Assembly: GCA_008638375.1 (NCBI GenBank)
Contig: CM018032.1
Location: 6,213,501-6,277,500, forward strand
Reading direction: 5' to 3'
Length of the DNA stretch: 64,000 nt
DNA from: Nyssa sinensis
Lineage: Eukaryota > Streptophyta > Magnoliopsida > Cornales > Nyssaceae
The translations under genes and the position numbers were made by a program. Below, one piece after another: positions 34,090-44,583 of the stretch (position 1 is its first letter; each line of letters starts with the position of its first letter). The notes beneath the pieces were generated by a model, which saw nothing but the letters and a program-made list of their open reading frames with translations, searched no databases and was not told the DNA's origin.

Positions 34090-37000
34090 ATGGCACCAAA
34101 TCTCCGACCACGACAGAATACTCAAAATTCGCAAAACGCTCAACGTCAGCTGCCTGCTCCCCGCACAAGGGGGCCAGCGGCCAATCCTATGCGACAAGAG
34201 ATCGAAGCAATAAAACGACACAATGAACTGGTGCAGGAGCAGTTGCTTACCATCACTAGAACACTGGCGACACTTACGCAGAACCAAGCGACGGGTTCTC
34301 CTAGCCCGCCGGTCAACTTCGTTGCAGGAACGCAACCTCCTGTTGCTACAGAGAACGAAGAACTTCACGCGCAGGCTCCAACTAACCAGCCTGGGCACCC
34401 CTCAGGCGTTCCTCGCGCTGGCCAAGATCCCCAGCCATCAACAGTCCCTGGCTAGGGAACATCCGCCTTCGTCCCCGACATCCACTATCAGAGCACTACT
34501 CGAGCCCCAACTCCAAGGGCCTCGGGAGCACACCCGGCACCGCAGGAGCCTCCTCATGCAGCACCAAACCCTCCGGTTCGGAATCCTCCTCCGTCCGAAA
34601 GGAGTAATCAACCCTACTACCCTGAAGCCGAGGCTGTCAGGCAGGGTTCACAAGATGTCAGAGTCAAAGACCCGCGGAGGGTAGAGGAAATTGTCGAGTC
34701 AATAGACCGGACAATTACCTTGAGAGGACCTCAGAACCCTCCAGAACAAGACGAACTGGCCAGGCTGCTCGGAAGGCTAGCCACCCCATTCACTCACACC
34801 ATCATGTCAGAAGAGAGGCCCAGAAAATTCATGGTGCCCAAATTCACCTTGTACGATGGATCTGGAGATCCAGGAGATCACCTCTCTCATTACCAGCATA
34901 CGATGGCCCTTCACGGAGCCTCTGATGTTTTCATGTGCCGAACGTTCATCACCAGCCTGAAGGGAACTGCTCTGAAGTGGTTCCACAACCTCCCACCTAA
35001 CTCTGTTACCAGCTTCTACGAGCTCGGTAGACAATTCTTGGACAGGTTTATGACCAGCAGAAGGCTCAGAAGGGGGCCAGAATTCCTGCTAAACGTCAAG
35101 CAAACCAGGGAGGAATCCCTCAGAGCCTACATTGCGCGCTTCAACACCGAGCTCACGGAGATCACTGACTGCAGTCCGAAATTCCTTGTAGCAGCCCTGA
35201 CTGTCGGGCTTGCCCAAGGTGGGTTCAGAGATTCCTTGACAAAAAGCCCTCCTGTCGATATGGCGGCATTAATGGATCGGGCCAGAAAATACATCAACAT
35301 GGAAGAAGCCAACTACACATCCCAGAAGGGCAGAAATCAGACCCGGAGGGACAATCCAAAGCGGGAGGACCACAAGAAGGAGGATCACAGAAGAGACTCC
35401 AACAAAAAGAGGGCCAGGAGCCCAGAGAAGAGAACAGCACCCAGAGCTGTGTACAACTCCGGACCGAGGGAGTTCACCAATTTCACTCCTCTGAATACCA
35501 CACCGAACCAGGTACTCCGGCAGATCCGAGATCGGGAGAACCTGAGGTGGCCGGAACCAATCAAGGGAGATCCCAGCCTGCGGGACCAAAGTAAGTATTG
35601 TAATTTCCATAAAGATCATGGACATACAACTAACACTTGCAGGACCCTCCGATATGAGATAGAGCAGCTCATAAAGAAGGGGCGTCTTCGGGAGTTCGTC
35701 AAGCAGGACGGAAGGCAAAACCCCCAAGAAGACAAGCCTCAGCAGCGGCCCGACCAGAGGCCCGAACAGAGGCAGGAGCAGAGGGAGGGACGTAACGAGC
35801 CCCAGAGGCAGAACAATCACGTCATCTACGTCCTCCATGCTGACTCCCCTGTCACAGGAATGTCCAACAGGGCAAGAAAGAGATACGCTCGGGAGGCCAG
35901 AGCCGCCCCAAACGTACTACAGATCTACAATGTTGAAAAGAGGCTCAAGCCAGCACCGGAGATCCAATTCACCGAGCAAGATCTAGCAGGGGTACACTGC
36001 CCTCACAGTGATGCCCTTGTTATCACCCTCAGAATCGCCAACTTCGAGACCAGAAGAGTCCTGGTTGATACTGGAAGCTCCGTCAACATACTATTTTATG
36101 AACCGCTTAAGCAGATGGGGATAGACCAGGACAACGTCAAGCCCACCACTGCCGTAATGGTAGCTTTTGATGGCAACCTCAGCACCCCTTTGGGGAGGGT
36201 CGACCTTCCTACCACTGTAGGAGAAGGTGAAGGACAGAAGACCACCATCTCGGAGTATATGGTGTTGAACATGAAGTCTCCCTACAACGTCATAATTGGG
36301 AGACCCTGGTTACATCAGATAAGGGCAGTCACTTCGACCCTCCATCAGTGTCTGAAGTACGTCCACAACCAGAGCGTGCACTCTGTCAGAGGATGCCAGC
36401 CAACCTCCCGGGAGTGCCACGCTATTGCCCTTAAAGAAAAGGCTCCCAAATAGCAATTACAGCACACTCGGGACTGTGCAGATCTAGTATTCACTCACTC
36501 TCCCGAGGTAGAGGATTGCCCATCCGGCATTGAAGAACCCCTAAACCCAAGGGGACGCGACAGCCGAGCCAAACCTGTTGGTGAGCCCATTAAAGTACTG
36601 GTCAGTTCAGAAGCAGAGGGGCGTTATCTGTACATCGGCCCAGACCTTACACACATCGAGCAGGAAAAGATAGTCAGGTTTCTGAAAAACAACCTCTCTA
36701 TCTTTGCTTGGGAGACCAGGGACATGGAGGGAATAGATCCTAATCTAATAACTCACAAACTGATGGTAGATCCGGATCACCCGCCAGTCAGACAGAAGAG
36801 AAGGCCGATTGCTCCTGAACGGCATCGGATTATAAACGAAGAAGTCCAGAGGCTGCTGGACGCCAGGATGATACGGGAAGTTTTCTATCCCGAGTGGCTA
36901 GCCAACACCGTGCTTGTGAAAAAGAAGAACGGCAAGTGGAGAGTCTGTGTTGACTATACAGACCTCAACAAAGCGTATCCCAAGGACAGCTTTCCACTGC

Positions 37001-39795
37001 CAAGAATAGATCAACTGGTTGATGCCACTGCAGGGCACGAGCTTATGAGTTTCATGGACGCCTACTCTGGATACAACCAAAACCAGATGTACCCTCCAGA
37101 TCAAGAGAAGACTGCCTTCATAACCGAAAGAGGACTCTACTGCTACAAAGTGATGCCTTTCGGTTTGAAGAATGCTGGAGCCACTTATCAGCGGTTGGTG
37201 AACAAGATGTTCAGCCCACTGCTCGGCAGCACCATGGAGCTATACATGGACGACATGCTAGTAAAGAGCCTTCAGAAAGGCAGCCACCTCCAGCACTTGG
37301 CCCAGACCTTCGATATCCTCAGACAACACAGGATGAAGCTCAACCCCTCGAAATGTACCTTCGGAGTTACGAAGGGAAAATTCTTGGGGTACATCGTCTC
37401 TCAAAGAGGCATCGAAGCGGATCTCACTCAAATCCAAGCCCTGATTAGACTGAAGTCACCAAAGACCAGAAAGGAGATTCAGGCATTGAATGGCAGAATT
37501 GCCGCACTGAGCAGGTTTATATCCAAATCTACCGATCGCTGCCTACCTTTCTTCAAAGCTCTGAAGGGCAGCAAGACTTTGCAATGGACAGAAGAATCCA
37601 AGCAGTCCTTTCAAGAACTAAAGGAGTATCTAGCCTCTCCAGAGCTCCTGTCAAAACCAGTACAAGGAGAAAAGTTACTCTTGTACCTTGCAGTCTCCGA
37701 AAACGCAGTCAGTTCCGCACTGATCAGACAGGATAGAGGAGTACAGAAGCCTATATTCTACATCAGTAGAGCACTACTCGACACGGAGAAAAGATACCCA
37801 GAGGTAGAGAAACTGGCCTATGCCTTGGTCATATCAGCTCGAAAGCTTCGACCTTATTTCCAGGCCCATCCAATCGAGATCCCAACTGCCTATCCTCTGA
37901 AGTCAATACTAAGGAAACCTGAAGTATCGGGAAGATTGGTAAAGTGGTCTGTGGAGCTAGGGGAGTTCGACATAGCATATGTACCCCGAAACTCCATCAA
38001 AGGGCAGGCCTTAGCTGACTTCGTAGCCGAGTTCACCCCGGCACTTCAGAACAAAGCACAAGTCACCGAGACTTCGGGAACCTGGCTGCTGTACATTGAT
38101 GGATCGTCAACCGATCAAGGATCAGGGGTAGGCCTGGTACTACAGTCCCCTGACGGGCTCACGTCAGAAAAAGCAGTCAGTCTGGGATTCAAAGCTTCTA
38201 ATAATGAAGCCGAATATGAAGCCCTAATCTTGGGCATGAAGCTCGCCTTGGAATGTGAGGCTCAGAACCTCGATGTCTTCTCTGACTCCCAACTGGTAGT
38301 AAGCCAAGTCTTGGGAGAATTCGCCATTAAAGATGATAGGATGCTCCGATACTCCGAACTGGTAAACCACTTAAAGCACTCCTTCCAGACATTTGATATC
38401 CAGAAAATTGAGAGAAACCAGAATTGCAGAGCAAATGCTCTAGCTAACATGGCCTCCCGCCTCAAGACTGAAGCAGACTCCACAATTAAAATCTCCTTTC
38501 AGCCAGGATCCAGCATTGAGGAAGCACGAGTTGCTCCAATTGATGAACAGCCCCAGAACTGGATGACCCCAATCCTCCAGTATCTAAGATCCGGGCTCCT
38601 CCCAGAGGACAAAAACAAAGCCAGGAGAATCTGAATCAGAGCGACTCGGTACCTGATCCTAAACGACAAGCTTTACAGAAGGTCGTATTCTCAACCTCTG
38701 TTAAAATGCTTAGCTCCAGACGATTCACAGTATGTCTTGGCTGAAATACATGAGGGAATTTGTGGGAACCATAATGGGGGCCGAACTATAGCCCACCGAG
38801 CTCTATCGCAGGGCTACTACTGGCCCGGCATGTTGAAACAGGCTAAGGAATATGTTCGGAAGTGCGACAAATGCCAGAGATTTGCCCCGTACCAACATCA
38901 GCCTCAGCACGAGCTTATCCCGATTCCTAGTCCTTGGCCCTTTGCTCAATGGGGAATGGACATTGTGGGCCCATTACCACGGGCACCTCCAAACAGGAAG
39001 TATCTCTTGGTGGCCATCGACTATTTCTCTAAATGGGCCGAAGCCGAGCCTTTAACACATATCACAGAAAAGGAAGTCGAAAGCTTCACCTGGAAGAACA
39101 TTGTGTGCAGGTTTGGCATACCACGTGTAATTATCTCAGACAATGGGACTCAATTCACTGGTAAAGGCTTCAAGGCATTTTGCGAAAATCTCAACATCAG
39201 GCAACACTTTGCCTCTCCAGGCCATCCGCAAGCAAATGGGCAAGCAGAGGCCACCAACCGAATGATCCTTGATGGGTTAAAGAAAAGGTTGGAACAAGCC
39301 AAAGGGAAGTGGACAGAAGAACTCCCTGGAGTTCTTTGGGCCTACAGAACAACCAAAAGAACTCCCACCTCTGAAACTCCCTTCTCACTAGCCTATGGAA
39401 CAGAAGCAGTAATTCCGGTTGAGATCGGTATGCCAACTCTGAGGACTGAGGCCTTTGAGCAAGAATCCAATGATCAGCAGCTGATGGAAAACTTGGATTT
39501 ACTTGAAGAGAAAAGGGATCAGGCCAGCATCAGGATGGAAGCTTATTAACAAAGAATGGTCAACAAATCCAAGGTAGGACTCAAGACAGTCAACTTTCAA
39601 GTTGGAGACTTCGTCTTAAGAAGAGTCTTTCAAAACACCAAGGATCCCACCATGGGAAAGTTGTCACCAAACTGGGAAGGACCCTACAAAGTAACAAAGG
39701 TCGTTCGGCCTACCACCTACTGGCTTGAAGACATGACTGGGAAACTCGTTCCTAGGCCATAGAACGTGGAACACTTAAGGAAGTATTATCAGTAG
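34090..39795 (+). pseudogene. Tat gag-pol, one frame broken by five stops
   Basis: From ATG 34090 (ACCATGG) the same frame runs to TAG 39793-39795, about 1900 codons. Internal stops are TAG 34453, TAG 36451, TGA 38632, TAA 39547 and TAG 39760; there are no frameshifts. In order: Gag (TSLKGTALKWFHNLPP, near codon 285); a zinc-knuckle variant CNFHKDHGHTTNTC (near 503); aspartic protease VDTGSS (near 660); reverse transcriptase with LYMDDMLVKS (near 1052); Ty3-type RNase H; an archaeal-type RNase H (YIDGSSTDQGSGVGL, NNEAEYEAL, SDSQLVV); integrase with a CDKCQ finger, MDIVGPL, ISDNGTQF and QANGQAEATN carrying the D, D and E. In the second RNase H the expected last catalytic Asp (RADAL in relatives) is Asn (RANAL, codon 38434-38436). 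Reverse transcriptase and integrase catalytic motifs are intact. Confidence 0.93.
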
Positions 39796-39822
39796 AGTTA
39801 TTTCTTTTACTTCCATAGAGTG

Positions 39823-40640
39823 TTCATCTATTAATGCACAGGCCTCCAGAGCCTGGTCCATAATGTACGAGTTTTTACTCGGTCCATCTATTAATGCACA
39901 GGCCTCCAGAGCCTGGTCCATCTATTAATGCACAGGCCTCTAGAGCCTGGTCCATAATGTACGAGCTTTTACTCGGTCCATTTATTAATGCACAGGCCTC
40001 CAGAGCCTGGTCCATCTATTAATGGACAGGCCTCTAGAGCCTGGTCCATAATGTACGAGTTTTTACTCGGTCCATCTATTAATGCACAGGCCTCCAGAGC
40101 CTGGTCCATAATGTACGAGCTTTTACTCGGTCCATCTATTAATGCACAGGCCTCCAGAGCCTGGTCCATCTATTAATGCACAAGTCTTAGGACTTGGTCC
40201 ATCTACTAATGCACAGGCCTCCAGAGCCTGGTCCATAATGTACGAGCTTATACTCGGTCCATCTATTAATGCACAGGCCTCCAGAGCCTGGTCTATAAAT
40301 GTACAAGTTTCAACACTTGGTCCATCAATTAATGCACAGGCCTCCAGAGCCTGGTCCATAATATACGAGCTTATACTCGGTCCATCTATTAATGCACAGG
40401 CCTCCAGAGCCTGGTCCATAAATGTACAAGTTTCAACACTTGGTCCATCTATTAATGCACAGGCCTCCAGAGCCTGGTCCATAAATGTACAAGTTTCAAC
40501 ACTTAGTCCATCTATTAATGCACAGGCCTCCAGAGCCTGGTCCATAGTATACAGGTCTTAAATACTTGGTCTATTTCTTGAATATACAGGCCTCTAGAGC
40601 CTGGACCACTCTAATGCACAGGCCTTCCGAGCCTGGTCCG
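39823..40640 (+). repeat. Array of about 26 stem-loop modules in the Tat 3' region
   Basis: Modules of 26, 29 or 34 bp, each an inverted repeat followed by GGTCCAT. Three main stem classes alternate: CAGGC-CTCCAGA-GCCTG (preceded by CTATTAATGCA), CGAG-CTTTTA-CTCG (preceded by AATGTA), and CAAGT-TTCAAC-ACTTG (preceded by AAATGTA), with rarer CAAGTCTTAGGACTTG. Class 1 usually alternates with class 2 or 3, giving 60- or 63-bp higher-order units. The array starts 28 bp after the gag-pol end. Long ORFs on both strands here are by-products of repeat lengths divisible by three. Confidence 0.92.
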
Positions 40641-40829
40641 TCTTCGATTGGCAAACTCTATGATCCAGTCCATCCAAAGACAGAAATCCCGGACATCTAC
40701 AAACTAAAGTTTCTCATATCAGAACATATCAGATCTGATATTTATATTATTTGGCTTATCTGTCAAACAAGCAACAGAAAATCACATTTTGATACAGAAG
40801 ACATCAGATCTGAGTAAAAGAGACTCAAT

Positions 40830-41538
40830 TTTATTTATAAATCAAAAGATTTACATCAACACAAAGAAGCTATTACAGAAGCTATTACAGAATCTATTAC
40901 AGAAGCCATTACAGAATCTATTACAGAAGCCATTACAAAAAGATACAATTCTCAATATAGGGGCTCCTCTTCACAGGATGATAAAGGGGCACAGGAACCA
41001 CAACTTCCATTGCCACCGCCACCGGCTCCATTTGAAAGGAAAGGGCCCTGAACCCCAGTCTGCATCAAGAAACGCCCAGGCCATTTCATCATCACTATCA
41101 CTAGTCTCACGACCAACGGAGGATGAGGGCTCTGAGTTTCAAGGGACCTTCAATCTTCTTCTTCACACCGTCTGCTTCACCCTAGCCAAATTGAGACAAG
41201 GCACGAAGAAGAGGAGGCACCCCACTTGCGTCTACATCACCGACGCTCCAGGCCTCGGTTGAATCAAGGAAGGGCCACCACCAATCGAAGGAATCTCGAC
41301 CGGATGCTAGAGGAAACAAGAAGACTTGTACCTCCTTCAATCCTTCCTTGGAGACTGAAAAGAGGGGAAGGTTAACTCTCGGCCACAGTTTAATCGCTCC
41401 TAACTCAAGCAAGGAATCACCCATCATCTTCGGGCAAGTGGCAAAACTCCGGCAGCATATGAAGCCTTTCTCACAAGGGGACAATTTGAAATCAAAAAGA
41501 TGAACACAACCGTATGCCCTTATTTCCATTTATATAGA
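40830..41538 (-). other. Putative second antisense unit in the Tat element
   Basis: On the minus strand CTATATAAATGG (TATA at 41538-41531) is followed by an open frame to 41182 and then by AATAAA at 40835-40830. The frame reads from ATG 41529 (115 codons), but that ATG overlaps the TATA box, so translation would more likely begin at an internal ATG (MMGDSLLELGAIKLWP..., about 80 codons, ending LLRALSQFG). The peptide is unrecognised. It could be non-coding. The unit lies between the stem-loop array and the larger antisense gene. Confidence 0.35.
40866..40937. repeat. Six-copy 12-bp tandem repeat
   Basis: GAAGCTATTACA and variants (GAATCTATTACA, GAAGCCATTACA) repeat six times without gaps. 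On the minus strand each unit contains TGTAAT. They lie 30-108 nt upstream of an AATAAA on that strand (40835-40830). Confidence 0.92.
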
Positions 41539-42181
41539 CCCTTGAAGTCCAAAAGCCGCCCAACTGAACCGTTACAACGGTGAAAAAGAGAGTGGCCTCG
41601 AAATCCTAAACGACGGTCGAATAAATAAATGGTGCATTAAATGTGCCTCTTCGATATACCAAGAGACAAGGTACAGAACCCTCTAAACAGAGACCGCAGT
41701 CCGGCACTGAAGCTCCCGAATTGGTAGAAAGGGGAACAAAGTCTAATTGTACAGACCCCCTATTCAAGATTCAGATCTTCCAGTCTTGACTATTTTTATG
41801 ACAAGCCAAGTCATATCACAAAGCCCAAACAGCTTGGATATATCCCGATCTTGAGTACTCAGCATACCGAGCATCATAACGACAAGCACAAAGCTGCCTG
41901 GTTATCTTCACAAGCTCTTGATTCAGAGCAGTCTACCTTAAGAGATCTACAGGAGTCTACTCCCACTCTATCAGGCTCTATCTATCTGATTATATTTACT
42001 TTTTTGTCTTATTATAATGAGGCAGTTGAAATTAATCTACATCCCTCATTCAGTAACCAGTATCGAAGCTCGGAAAAGCGACTATTGACTGCTGAACAGT
42101 TGATCTAGCATGCAAAAGGCCCAGAGCAGCCACACTTACACAGAAGGGAAGAACACAAGAAGAATTTGAAGGAAAGATAAT

Positions 42182-42187
42182 TTTATT
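42182..42187 (-). terminator. AATAAA poly(A) signal of the antisense gene
   Basis: AATAAA on the minus strand, 66 nt below the final stop codon and preceded by TGTAATGG, a UGUA-type upstream motif known from plant poly(A) signals. Confidence 0.5.
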
Positions 42188-42253
42188 GATCGGAAGTATA
42201 CGCCCATTACATCAAATAGCAAAAACAAAAAGGGAATAAAAACCCATAGAGCC

Positions 42254-44172
42254 TCAAGACTTCCCAGAAGGGCCTTCGTCCTCTTCCAAGTTAAGGGCAC
42301 GAGCCCCAGCCGTCTTGTCCGGATCAGGACAAGATGAGGCAGGTTCAGGGGGAACAATTGATGAAACGTCAAAGCCTGGGAACTGAATCTGGAATCTAGT
42401 TTAGAAGCTTTCAAAACCAAACAGGATCAGCTCATCACCCATCTGGTCAACTTCATCTTTCAATATCATCTCAGTCTCAGCCCGGGCATGATCAGTCGCC
42501 TCCTGAACCTTCTAATCGAAGGAACTCCAGAGATTAACCAACTCTGCCTCAAGCCCCTCAACCTTTTGAGCATTTATGTCCCTCTCAAACTCTGCCACGG
42601 TAAGGTTGGTGGTAGCTTCCTTCAGATCCTCCTCAATGCTCTGAATTTTGGATCGGGCTATCCCAAGCTCCACCCTCATCTGTTCCACTTCAGCCCGCAG
42701 CTTCTCGGCCTCCTTAAGGCCCATGGGGGTCACCATCAGAGCAACTAAGCTATGCATACTCTGCGTAAAGCAAGACAGACGGGTTAGATTGAACGAACAG
42801 ACAAACAGAAAAGTCAAGAAAAAGCTTCAGAAGCTACCTTCATCTGGAGATTCATCATCTCAGTCATCAGCTTTGAGGGGTCATCCCCTCTGTATCGGTG
42901 CGGGCCATGAGCCCATATTTGATCAAACGCCCTCTTGGCAATCTGATAGTCCGGCTCATTAAACAGCTCGGACGATGCAGCAGGTGCCTTCCCCTTCCTA
43001 GCCCTCCTGCTCGGACCAGAAGAGGCAGGAGGAGCAGCCGAAACAGAGACGGTAGGTTCAGCCTCCTTCTCAGCCTCGGCAGGGGCCGGCTCAAGAGAGC
43101 CAAAAATCAACCTCCTCCTTTTTACTTCAAGAGGGGCATCAGGCTCAGCTCGGGAGGAAGACTCCCCCGCCACTGGGGCATCCGGCATAGCCCATCTCGA
43201 CGTCAACCTCTTCTTAAGCTCTACATTACGGGCAGCCATCAAGTTTGCTGGAGTTATAATGACAGAATGAGCCCAGTCAGGAGTCGAAAGCAGTGCTCGG
43301 TACTGATCCCGCAGTGCTTCAGTAAAGTCGGGCCTCTTCCAAACACTCTTAACTGCACACAAGTAAGGAAAGACATATTAGCTTATCAGTTCGGAAGGCA
43401 TAACAAGGCTAAAAGAAAGACTAAAAGAATAAGCTTCACCCCTATGACCCGTAACACGAGGGAACAACGAGGCCTCTCCTTCCTGAAAGCCTTCATGCTC
43501 CCATCCTCCTCCGACGAAGAAGTACCACTTCTTCCACGTCTTGTTGGAAGTAGGAACAGAGGTCAGGGGTCGGAACCCCTTCTCAAAGGACATATAAAAA
43601 AGGCCCTCTGCCTGCTTGAACTTCAAATCCATATTGCTACGGATCAAGTCCAGAGACACATCCACCTTGTTCAGGTGTCCCAACACCACAAACCCTAGAA
43701 GCTGCCGCCAGTTATTGAGATTCAGGTCGGCAGGACAGAGCTTGAACCAACAAAAGAACTGCCTGACTAAATCCGGCAATAGGAGTCTCAAGCCCATTCC
43801 AAACCAGGCAAAGTAAACACAAATCTCCCCGGCTTCAACATTATGGGGACGATCCATGGGGCCTGGCGCTCTGCAGGTCACATTTGTGGGAAATTTAAAT
43901 TTCACCCTCCATTCATCTAGAAGGCTCTGAGTGATAGCACTCTCACCCTCTTCTCTACGGGAAGACCTACCAGAGGTCTCCCCAGCCCTATCTCGGGGCT
44001 CCTCAAAAGCATCAACTATCCTAACTTCAGGACTAGAGGGAGGATCAACAGGCATCTCCCCAATAACTTCGGGAGCAAGATTACCCACATCTTCCACAGA
44101 AGATGGTACAGCCATCTCCGGAGGATTTCCCACTCCCTCATTTACAATTGGGGATTCAGGAAGAGCAGACAT
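42254..44172 (-). pseudogene. Antisense three-exon gene, gypsy-type-transposon (PF04195-like) domain plus coiled coil
   Basis: Exons on the minus strand are 44172-43440, 43352-42838 and 42760-42254, joined by introns of 87 and 77 bp with GT donors and AG acceptors (tgtgcag, ttacgcag). The first two exons total 1248 nt, so exon 3 enters in phase 0. The product would be about 584 residues. An acidic, Pro/Ser-rich N-terminus is followed (residues about 85-240) by a domain with VTCRAPGPMDRP, GEICVYFAWFGMGLRLLLPD, WRQLLGFVVLGHL and TWKKWYFFVGG, matching from memory the plant 'putative gypsy type transposon' family. A basic/acidic linker follows, then a coiled coil in exon 3 (EAEKLRAEVEQMRVELGIAR). 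Exon 3 has stops TAG (42514-42512) and TAA (42403-42401) before the final TGA. Function unknown; similar antisense ORFs occur in other Tat elements. Confidence 0.72.
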
Positions 44173-44341
44173 TATTCCCAGACTTAAGAAGAAAGAAGCA
44201 AGAGAAGAGGAAAAATCAGTTGAACCTGTTCTAATTCAGGGAATTAGTATTCTTCAAGGTCACACGAACCAACAATGGCAAATGAAATCTCCTAGCACAG
44301 TGAAAATGACGGGGGAAAGGTCATTCCAAAATCTCATCCCG

Positions 44342-44349
44342 TATTTATA
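44342..44349 (-). promoter_or_regulatory. TATA box of the antisense gene
   Basis: The minus strand reads TTATAAATACGG, with TATAAATA at 44349-44342, about 170 nt above the ATG at 44172. It lies in internal DNA between the antisense ORF and the 3' LTR, so this promoter does not depend on the LTR. Confidence 0.5.
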
Positions 44350-44567
44350 AGCACAATATCAGAAGGGACCCACCAATCCCAAACGCCATGACAGTTCGGA
44401 ACAATGATGATTTCGAGAAACCCAACTATCAGCCCAGTACAATGATGACCTTGAAAAGACCTAATCTCCGGCTGTGCAATAAAAGCCTTGGAAGGCGAAC
44501 GGACAAGACACATGACTCTCCGAAAAAGGCTTAGCCCCAGTTGCTTGCTAGCATCAAACTAGGACTT

Positions 44568-44580
44568 GGGGGGGGGGAGT
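44568..44580 (+). promoter_or_regulatory. Polypurine tract of the Tat element
   Basis: A run of ten G followed by AG lies just before the 3' LTR, separated by TAAC. It would prime plus-strand DNA synthesis. Confidence 0.75.
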
Positions 44581-44583
44581 AAC

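Noticed and set aside
34223..34684. 153-codon ORF overlapping Gag, and minus-strand ORFs at 33982-34398, 34807-35034 and 35269-35838
   Set aside because: Out-of-frame shadows of gag-pol with atypical composition.
39969..40561. Long ORFs on both strands (MDQALEACALIDGPS... and HRPPEPGPSINAQ...) that look like repeat proteins
   Set aside because: They are translations of the stem-loop array. The open frames follow from 60- and 63-bp units, both divisible by three, and occur on both strands.
39823..40640. CRISPR-like direct repeats
   Set aside because: The 'spacers' are repeated too, the DNA is eukaryotic, and the array sits inside a retrotransposon with no cas genes.
40789..41262. 157-codon plus-strand ORF with LLQKLLQN repeats
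   Set aside because: The repeat part is the 12-bp array, and the rest has no recognisable content.
42898..43698. 266-codon plus-strand ORF
   Set aside because: It overlaps the antisense gene, whose opposite strand has splice-consistent exons and a recognisable domain. The plus-strand protein has none.
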